From: Candidatus Gastranaerophilales bacterium | GTDB lineage: Bacteria > Cyanobacteriota > Vampirovibrionia > Gastranaerophilales > Gastranaerophilaceae | Reading direction: 5' to 3' | Length of the DNA stretch: 64,000 bases | Assembly: GCA_944325515.1 (NCBI GenBank) | Contig: CALVAO010000005.1 | Span: 52,955-116,954 of the forward strand | In this document: piece by piece, positions 58,033 through 64,000 of the stretch | How the letters are laid out: each line of letters begins with the position of its first letter | How positions within the stretch are numbered: the first letter of the stretch is position 1 | Position numbers and translations under genes: made by a program | The notes under the pieces: model-generated | Told to the model about the DNA's origin: nothing | Databases searched by the model: none | Seen by the model: the letters and a program-made list of their open reading frames with translations, nothing else

Positions 58033-59325
58033 ATGAAAATAAAAGATTTAATAACAGCAACCGGTGCAAAAGTTTTAAAAGAAATTGATGAGAATCTGGA
58101 CGTAAATATATCGACAGATACACGCACAATTAAAAGCGGTGATTTTTACTTGCCGCTTAAAGGTGCTTCTTTTGACGGCGAAAAATTCATAAATCAAGCC
58201 TTAGAAAAAGGCGCATCCGGTTCATTTTCCTGTGGAACTGGAGGAACACTGCAGGTTAATGATACGCTTGAAGCCTATTTGAAACTCGCAAATTACAGAA
58301 GAAACCAGTTGAATTTTAAGGTTGTTGCAATTACGGGAAGTTCCGGAAAAACTACAACAAAAGAACTTGTTGCCTCTACTCTGGCTGAAAAATATAAAAC
58401 TTTTAAAACACCGCTTAATCATAATAATGAAATAGGGTTTTGCCAGACGATATTTGAGGCTCCAAATGATACTGAAGTTCTGGTGCTTGAAATGGGTATG
58501 CGCGGAACGGGTGAGATTGAACTTTTATCAAAGTATGCAGAACCCGATATTACAATAATTTCAAATGTTGGTACTGCGCATATAGGGCGTCTTGGCTCAA
58601 GAGAGAATATTGCAAAGGCTAAATGTGAAATCGTTAAATATCAGAGAGGAAACATATTTATTGCCCATGATGACGAATTAATAAGAAAAAATGTACACTT
58701 TAACGGAGAAAAAATATTTTATTCAATAAAAGATGTAAATATTTTAGAAAAATCAGCGTATTATTCAAAATTTGAATACAACGGGGTTATTTATGAGTTA
58801 AATGTCGGTGGAGATTACAATATAGAAAATGCTTTGAGTGCAATTAATACCGGTTTAGCTCTGCATATGGATACAGACGAAATAAAGGCAGGTTTAAAAA
58901 AATATTCTCCAATAGAAAAGCGCTGGGAAGCAGTAAATGCCGGCGGTTATGAAATCATTAATGACAGCTACAATGCCAATCCGGAATCAATGCGTGCTTT
59001 TGTTGATACAATCACAGAGCTTTATAAAAACTATATAATTATTCTTGGAGATATGGGAGAGCTTGGGGTTGATGAGATTAAATACCACAAAGAGCTTGGA
59101 AGATATATAAATCAGAAGCTTTCTGCAGAATCTTGCATTATATCAATCGGCAAGCTTTCCGCATACATAACCGGTGAAATAACAGGGTGTCCAGCACTAC
59201 ATTTTGATACTGTTGAAGAAGCTGTAAATTATATAAAGAATAATATAGACAAAAGCAAAACTCTCTTTTTGAAAGCATCAAGAAGCATGCAATTTGAACA
59301 CATTATAACAATGCTTGCAGGCTAA
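58033..59325 (+). CDS. murF: UDP-MurNAc-tripeptide--D-Ala-D-Ala ligase
   Basis: MurF adds D-Ala-D-Ala to the peptidoglycan precursor in the cytoplasm. The 430-residue protein has an N-terminal domain with STDTRTIKSGDFYLPLKG, the ATP loop ITGSSGKTTTKE near 101-112, FKTPLNHNNEIGFC near 122, LEMGMRGTGEI near 152 and DSYNANPESM near 315. All are MurF signatures. It begins without a Shine-Dalgarno at a leaderless-type promoter shared with divergent mnmE. No other mur genes follow. Confidence 0.94.
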   Translation: MKIKDLITATGAKVLKEIDENLDVNISTDTRTIKSGDFYLPLKGASFDGEKFINQALEKGASGSFSCGTGGTLQVNDTLEAYLKLANYRRNQLNFKVVAITGSSGKTTTKELVASTLAEKYKTFKTPLNHNNEIGFCQTIFEAPNDTEVLVLEMGMRGTGEIELLSKYAEPDITIISNVGTAHIGRLGSRENIAKAKCEIVKYQRGNIFIAHDDELIRKNVHFNGEKIFYSIKDVNILEKSAYYSKFEYNGVIYELNVGGDYNIENALSAINTGLALHMDTDEIKAGLKKYSPIEKRWEAVNAGGYEIINDSYNANPESMRAFVDTITELYKNYIIILGDMGELGVDEIKYHKELGRYINQKLSAESCIISIGKLSAYITGEITGCPALHFDTVEEAVNYIKNNIDKSKTLFLKASRSMQFEHIITMLAG

Positions 59326-59348
59326 AATATAAAATTCTCTGCTATTGA

Positions 59349-60221
59349 CTACATTTCAAGATTCATTTGAGAGAATTGAATAATTTTGTTTTTACCGCGG
59401 TGTTTAGCATTATATAGAGCATGTTCTGCATATCTTATTACAGTGTTTGCATCCTCATCTACATCCGGCATGCAAGGATACGTGGAAATTCCACCGGAAA
59501 TCGTGACTTTATGCGGTTCTTCCTCTCCGGCAGGAATAAATTCCATTTTCTCGACTTCTCTTCTAAACCTTTCGCCGAACAGAAAAGCGTTTTCTTCTGA
59601 AGTATTAGGAAGTACAAGCAGGAATTCTTCATCGCCGTATCTTGTCAAAATATCTTCTTTTCTTATCATTGCACTTAATTTATTTGCAATATTTTTCAGA
59701 AGAATGTCACCCCACTCGTAGCCGTACATATCATTTACTACTTTGAAGAAATCTATATCAAACAGTATGCATGATAATTTTGTACCATAACGTCTTGAAC
59801 GTGAAATTTCTTCTTCAAGACGTTCCTGCAGATATTTTCTGTTATGAAGTCCGGTCAAATCGTCCGTAGTAGAAACTCTTTCGAGCTTATCTTTAATTGT
59901 TTTAATTCTTAAAAGCGCATTAACTCTTACAATCAGTTCATCTGTACTGGCAGGGTCTTTAATAAAATCATATCCTTCAGCTCTTACTGTTGCATCACGT
60001 CTTGTTGGACCCAAGAACAGAATCGGGCAGGGAAATTTATTTGTCATTAGAGCATCTTTTGCAAGATCAATATTTTCAACAATCATCAATGAAGGATTGA
60101 GAACCGCATAATCTTTCATCTGATCAATTGAAACAACTCTTACTTCTGCTTCATCAATATCCATTAATGCTGCCTGCAGTTCAGGCATCGGCTTTGTTGA
60201 ATAAATAACAATATTGCTCAT
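59349..60221 (-). CDS. Receiver-like/GGDEF protein with degenerate active site
   Basis: This is a 290-residue cytoplasmic protein. Residues 1-115 have a response-regulator-like alpha/beta fold but lack the acidic and aspartate phospho-site (LMIVENI in place of a D), so it is probably a pseudo-receiver. Residues ~120-285 are a GGDEF domain (TTDDLTGLHNRKYLQERLEE; CILFDIDFFKVVND). The signature reads YGDEEF instead of GG[D/E]EF, while the inhibitory RxxD site (RKED) is kept five residues before it. It may bind cyclic-di-GMP rather than make it. A GAGGAAAC Shine-Dalgarno precedes ATG 60221. Confidence 0.85.
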   Translation of the reverse strand: MSNIVIYSTKPMPELQAALMDIDEAEVRVVSIDQMKDYAVLNPSLMIVENIDLAKDALMTNKFPCPILFLGPTRRDATVRAEGYDFIKDPASTDELIVRVNALLRIKTIKDKLERVSTTDDLTGLHNRKYLQERLEEEISRSRRYGTKLSCILFDIDFFKVVNDMYGYEWGDILLKNIANKLSAMIRKEDILTRYGDEEFLLVLPNTSEENAFLFGERFRREVEKMEFIPAGEEEPHKVTISGGISTYPCMPDVDEDANTVIRYAEHALYNAKHRGKNKIIQFSQMNLEM

Positions 60222-60387
60222 AAAGTTTCCTCTTATTTTTTAATTCATTTTCTCTATATTTAAATATACACTAATTGTAACACTTTGTAAAACAGTTTTT
60301 CTTTATCCGCTGCTGTATTTAGATTTATGTCTTAAATTTTTATGCTATAATCAATTTCAATAAAGATTATAAGAAGGAATTGAGATT

Positions 60388-61944
60388 ATGAATAAATTTT
60401 ATACAACAACCGCAATTGATTATGTAAACGGAGCTCCGCATATCGGTCATGCTTATGAAAAAATACTGACAGATGTTATATACAGACATTTTACGCAGCG
60501 CTGCCAAGATACATATTTTCTTACCGGTACTGATGAACACGGGATTAAGATACAGAAAACTGCTGCAGAAAAAGGCATAACTCCGCAGGAATTTTGTGAC
60601 ATAAATGCACAAAAATTTATTGATGCCTGGAAAGCTCTTGACATAGATTATTCTCAATTTATCCGTACGACAGATAAACAGCATGAAGAGATTGTTCAAA
60701 AGATATTCAAAAAGCTTGTGGAAAAGGGAGATATTTATAAGCATGCATATAAAGGTCTTTATTGTTCCGGCTGCGAAGCTTTTTTGAGTGAAAAAGATTT
60801 AACGGAAGACGGACTGTGTCCGAATCATATGAGAAAACCCGAGATAGTGGAAGAAGAAAACTATTTCTTTAAACTTACAAAATACAAAGATGCCATTATC
60901 AAACATATCAAAACAAATCCGGATTTTATAGTTCCGTCATTTCGTGCAAATGAGGTTATAAATCAGCTTGAAAACATAGAAGACATCTCTGTTTCGCGTG
61001 TAAAGAGCAACGTAAGCTGGGGTATTCCGGTTCTTGAAGATAGTCAGCAGGTAATTTATGTATGGATAGATGCTCTTTCAAACTATATTACTGCACTGGG
61101 CTATAATCCAGACGGAGAAAGTTCTGTCGAATTTAATAAATATTGGCCGGCAGAAGTACAGGTTATAGGTAAAGATATATTGAAATTCCATAGTATTTAT
61201 TGGATAGCGATTCTTATGGCGCTGGATTTGCCGCTACCTAAACATATTTTGGCACACGGCTGGATTACAATAGATCAGACAAAAATGTCTAAATCTCTCG
61301 GCAACGTAATTTCGCCTACATCTGTTCTTGAAGCATTTAATTTAGATATTCCGGATCCGTTCAGATATTATATGGCTTCAGCTGCTCCTTGCGGTAAAGA
61401 CGGCAACTATTCAGATGAAGATTTTAAAGAAAAGGTCAATGCTCATCTTGCAAATTCTATGGGAAATCTTTTGAATAGAACTTTATCTATGCTTGTAAAA
61501 TATTTTGAAGGCGATATTAGACCGGAATTTTTGGAAGAAAATGAACTTAAAGCTCAAGCATTAGAAACAGTAAAAGCAGTTAAGCATCATTTTGACTACT
61601 TTGAAGTTCAAGAAGCTGCACAAAAGATTATAGAACTTGTTGACACTGCAAACAAATATGTAACTGATAATGCGCCCTGGAGTCTGGCTAAAGACGGTCA
61701 AATAGAGAAGTGTGGAAAAGTTTTGACAAATGTTCTGCAGGTAATGACAGTAATTGCATCTTTGATCTATCCTTATTGCCCGAATATCGCAGGAGCAATG
61801 GCTGAACAGCTTGGATACGATATAAATACAAAGCTTGATGATATAACCTGCGAAAGCTTAAAAGCCGGTCACTTAATTGATAAGGAAAATATCAAACCGG
61901 TATTTTTGCGTATGGACAGTGAACTTGCTGATAAAAAGAAATAA
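60388..61944 (+). CDS. metG: Methionyl-tRNA synthetase
   Basis: MetRS charges tRNA-Met. The 518-residue class-I enzyme has the HIGH motif at residues 18-21 (GAPHIGHAYEK) and a zinc-type loop near 126-147 (CSGCEAFLSEK; CPNH). WGIPVLEDSQQVIYVW and the KMSKS loop near 298-302 (KMSKSLGN) follow, with an anticodon-binding helical domain at the end. It lacks the extra C-terminal tRNA-binding domain found in longer forms. A GAAGGAATT Shine-Dalgarno precedes ATG 60388, with TATAAT about 36 nt upstream. Confidence 0.96.
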   Translation: MNKFYTTTAIDYVNGAPHIGHAYEKILTDVIYRHFTQRCQDTYFLTGTDEHGIKIQKTAAEKGITPQEFCDINAQKFIDAWKALDIDYSQFIRTTDKQHEEIVQKIFKKLVEKGDIYKHAYKGLYCSGCEAFLSEKDLTEDGLCPNHMRKPEIVEEENYFFKLTKYKDAIIKHIKTNPDFIVPSFRANEVINQLENIEDISVSRVKSNVSWGIPVLEDSQQVIYVWIDALSNYITALGYNPDGESSVEFNKYWPAEVQVIGKDILKFHSIYWIAILMALDLPLPKHILAHGWITIDQTKMSKSLGNVISPTSVLEAFNLDIPDPFRYYMASAAPCGKDGNYSDEDFKEKVNAHLANSMGNLLNRTLSMLVKYFEGDIRPEFLEENELKAQALETVKAVKHHFDYFEVQEAAQKIIELVDTANKYVTDNAPWSLAKDGQIEKCGKVLTNVLQVMTVIASLIYPYCPNIAGAMAEQLGYDINTKLDDITCESLKAGHLIDKENIKPVFLRMDSELADKKK

Positions 61945-61960
61945 GCTGAATTAAATTATT

Positions 61961-63568
61961 TTATCTAAATTGTCTATAATCAGATAGCTCATTAATCGCC
62001 ATCATATTGGCAACTCTTGAAGCTTTTTTCTGTTCTTTTGTTATATAAATATTAAACAGCATTACCGGTATAACAGATAATAATGCAATGCCGGTGCCTC
62101 GCAGCAGCCCCTCAACTTTTCCGGTACCTTTGCTTTTTCTGCTGAATAACCCCATTAATCCGATAACAAGCAGAGAGCTGATAGAGCTGAGCAGATAGTT
62201 TATTGCTTCTCCGAGAGCTTCTATGCTTTCCGAATATTTTTGAGATTTTTCATCAACGGTATTGAATGTCATAAAAGTATTTCTCTGAAGCCGTTTCGCA
62301 TCTTTCAGCTGTTCCTGTGTTAAATTAAGTTTTTCTACTGCTTGATAAAACCGCTTTTCTTCTTTTGCAATACTTTCTTTATATTTGTTGTATTCTTTTC
62401 TGTTTTTCCAGGCATCTTTCAAAAAAGCAAAGATATTCTGTTTAGGCTTGCTAATTTCAACATCTTCTATATTCTTAGCTTTATTATCATCTACATAAAC
62501 AAAAGTTTCTGGATTTTTTAATAATTCTTGCTTGATTTTGAACCGTCCTACCCGCGATGCATCTTTAGCTATCAATGTTCCGGCAGTATCTACGCCTATT
62601 GTTGCCAGAAGAGTAACAAACTGCACGATGGTTTCTGCTGTTCTTGCAGATTTTACTTTGCACATTGAAAGAATTTTCTTTATAATTGCACCTGTCAAAA
62701 AACCTCCGGCAAGTATTCCTGTACCGAGGAGTCCAATACTTAATTCCGCGTTTTGTGCATAGTCTTGTGACGAAATATCAATCTTTTCAATAAGCTTGGT
62801 TAACAGCTGCTGTTCTTTTTTTGCATTCTCAGTTTCTTCCGGCGTGAAATCATCATTCAAATGTTTCCGGGCTTCAGCAAGTTCTGCTTCAAAAAGCTTT
62901 CGCTGAGTTTTATATTCTTTGCTGTCAATAGCCAGTTCTTTCCAAGTTTTTAGCCCTCCGGTTAATTTTTTTGCGCTGATTTTCTTCTTCTTTTCTTCCG
63001 GAAGATTTTCCATCAACTCTTTTGCTTCATCTGTCTGTTCGGGAGTAAGTATCGCAAAACAGTTCGGGCTGTTTAAGTCTTTTCTCATAGCCTCAAATCT
63101 TCCCTTACGCGAGGCAGAAACCTGTGTCCTTGCAGCCCAGGCTTGAAGTGGAAAAGAAACTATAAGTCCTGTAATCAAGCCGCCGAGCATTGGAATAAAT
63201 GCTGTTAAAAAATCCTTATTTAACTTATATTTCCCCGCCAATTTACCCATAAATTTTTGTACAGCTTTGAGTCCGGAGGCTGCCGTTCCGAGTGCTGCAC
63301 CGGATACTGCTGCCAGTACAAGAACTGTTTCTACTCCGGCATTAGCGGCAGCTTCCATATCCTGCGCCCGTTTCTGGGAATATTCATCCATAATGTCTAT
63401 AGCTCTTATTAGAGTTTTTCCGCGTTGAATATCTTCTTTGTTGATTTCTTGCGGATGCTCTTTTAAGTATGCCATTCTTTTTGCTTCCATCAAGTCACGA
63501 TTATATTTCCAGTTTGCATAGACCGGTTCATATTTCTTGTATGATTTGTAATCGTCTAACATTGACAT
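61961..63568 (-). CDS. Large membrane-associated hypothetical protein
   Basis: This is a 535-residue protein. The N-terminus is charged (DDYKSYKKYEPVYANWKYNR). Pairs of hydrophobic, Gly-rich helices lie near 85-105 and 120-145, 275-330 and 445-510, separated by long Lys/Glu-rich coiled-coil stretches (EEKKKKISAKK; EETENAKKEQQLLTKLIEKI). No enzymatic motif is recognised. It may be an envelope scaffold peculiar to this lineage. An AAGGATAA Shine-Dalgarno precedes ATG 63568. A two-box-like promoter lies upstream. Confidence 0.7.
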   Translation of the reverse strand: MSMLDDYKSYKKYEPVYANWKYNRDLMEAKRMAYLKEHPQEINKEDIQRGKTLIRAIDIMDEYSQKRAQDMEAAANAGVETVLVLAAVSGAALGTAASGLKAVQKFMGKLAGKYKLNKDFLTAFIPMLGGLITGLIVSFPLQAWAARTQVSASRKGRFEAMRKDLNSPNCFAILTPEQTDEAKELMENLPEEKKKKISAKKLTGGLKTWKELAIDSKEYKTQRKLFEAELAEARKHLNDDFTPEETENAKKEQQLLTKLIEKIDISSQDYAQNAELSIGLLGTGILAGGFLTGAIIKKILSMCKVKSARTAETIVQFVTLLATIGVDTAGTLIAKDASRVGRFKIKQELLKNPETFVYVDDNKAKNIEDVEISKPKQNIFAFLKDAWKNRKEYNKYKESIAKEEKRFYQAVEKLNLTQEQLKDAKRLQRNTFMTFNTVDEKSQKYSESIEALGEAINYLLSSISSLLVIGLMGLFSRKSKGTGKVEGLLRGTGIALLSVIPVMLFNIYITKEQKKASRVANMMAINELSDYRQFR

Positions 63569-63579
63569 GATGCACTTAT

Positions 63580-63616
63580 CCTTAATTTATTAAAACCTAA
63601 AAAGATTTTTTTTGCT
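63580..63616 (-). promoter_or_regulatory. Two-box-like promoter motif
   Basis: On the minus strand AGCAAAAAAAATC (63616-63604) is followed about 20 nt later by GTTTTAATAAATTAAGG (63596-63580). The fit to the motif is looser than at 14248. Box 2 runs into the Shine-Dalgarno. Confidence 0.35.
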
Positions 63617-63686
63617 ATTTTTAATAAATCTTTACATATAATATTGAGCAGCATGAGTTTTAGGAGAGCTTAATTTATGCAAAGCT

Positions 63687-63731
63687 GCATAACTGTCCGG
63701 TAAAAATTTAACTTCCAAAATCAAAATGCAA
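63687..63731. repeat. Dispersed 45-bp repeat (copy also at 20118)
   Basis: The sequence from TGCATAACTGTCCGGTAAAA to AAAATGCAA matches 20118-20162 with one visible difference. It continues directly into an AGACAAGACCGGGATGGGGT segment that belongs to the 386-bp repeat family. Confidence 0.7.
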
Positions 63732-63825
63732 GACAAGACCGGGATGGGGTGGCACTTGGCAGATTAAATTAGTTTAATTAAAAAATATTTTAATAATCAA
63801 AGAATAATTTATTATCAAAAATATT

Positions 63826-63956
63826 CGTAATATCTTAGGATTAATTTATGTTATAGAAAGATTGATTTTATTTTAGTATGAGTTTACTTGATTTATTACA
63901 AGGCAAGCGCGTTGTCGTTCTATTCACCCCATCCCAGCCTTCCCCATCCAGGCACT
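63826..63956 (-). repeat. Partial inverted copy of the 386-bp repeat, lacking its GC core
   Basis: Read on the minus strand this gives CCTGGATGGGGA, then directly AGGCTGGGATGGGGTG, AGAACGACAA and TCTTTCTATAACATAA, in the order of the tandem units at 20229-20996. The ~120-nt hairpin core that separates the two GGATGGGG boxes there is missing here. Confidence 0.7.
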
Positions 63957-64000
63957 AGTGTCCAAATAAAAATATCACATAGCCACAGCCTTCAATCGAG

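Larger units (their letters stand above)
63569..64000. other. Gene-free window end with dispersed repeats
   Basis: After the upstream region of the 535-residue gene, this stretch contains only repeat modules: the 45-bp module (63687-63731), a GGGATGGGGTGG piece at 63736, and an inverted partial copy of the 386-bp unit (about 63826-63956). I see no gene. A longer repeat could continue beyond the window. Confidence 0.6.

Overview
The window comes from an AT-rich, diderm (outer-membrane-bearing) bacterium. An LptF/LptG-type permease, a Skp-like chaperone, a phosphate-selective-type porin and Lgt next to a lipoprotein all point to an outer membrane. The best guess for lineage is the non-photosynthetic, gut-associated cyanobacterial sister group (Gastranaerophilales / Melainabacteria). 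The grounds are gene content, the VKOR-DsbA fusion and several lineage-type hypothetical proteins, such as one beginning MGMAASQARYL. This is inference from reading alone, not a database placement.

Layout. 1-5.2 kb: a cut-off membrane protein, LptF/G permease, an MFS exporter, a small winged-helix protein, DUF6485, QueH and a VKOR-DsbA disulfide oxidase. 5.5-8.2 kb: a minus-strand operon of an SDR, bioB and a two-gene chromate transporter. 8.3-14.6 kb: small lineage-specific proteins, nadD-yqeK, a secreted protein, apt and a processive GT2. 14.6-22.1 kb: a duplicated structured RNA-like element, comEC, infB-ylxR, about 1 kb of tandem and dispersed repeats, and prfA. 22.3-28.7 kb: a TPR lipoprotein, lgt, skp-like, a zinc alcohol dehydrogenase, yebC, ebfC, recR and enolase. 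28.8-43.2 kb: secreted tandem paralogues, a DUF115 protein, a TrmB-like regulator, ilvD-fthC, a cluster of coiled-coil and glycine-rich unknown proteins, a porin and an NlpC/CHAP-like peptidase. 43.4-56.6 kb: accessory region with a VWA protein, an MmeI-type restriction-modification enzyme, a repeat-riddled spacer holding a GIY-YIG gene cut short by a MITE-like element, a methionine gamma-lyase-like enzyme, tRNA-Ala, DUF1643, and a four-gene surface-polysaccharide operon under its own promoter, divergent from an XRE regulator. 56.6-64 kb: mnmE, murF, a GGDEF protein with a degenerate motif, metG, a large membrane protein and more repeats.

Two promoter architectures recur. (i) Many genes have a TATAAT-like -10 box 6-7 nt before the ATG and no Shine-Dalgarno at usable spacing, which predicts leaderless mRNAs. 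They include ylxR-infB, mnmE, murF, the SDR-bioB operon, the MFS gene, a TrmB-like regulator, the porin and two secreted proteins. (ii) A second set of lineage-specific genes, with Shine-Dalgarno sites, shares a two-box upstream motif: a GGCAAATTTT-like box, then about 22 nt later ACTTTATATA-WATAAG. This looks like a regulon read by a different sigma factor or activator. It covers the NlpC/CHAP-like protein, the glycine-zipper protein and several small unknown proteins.

The polysaccharide operon is the most unusual coding region. Four proteins of different catalytic class (three GT2 enzymes and one ferredoxin/FrhB-pyruvyltransferase fusion) all end in the same ~100-residue Rossmann-like domain.
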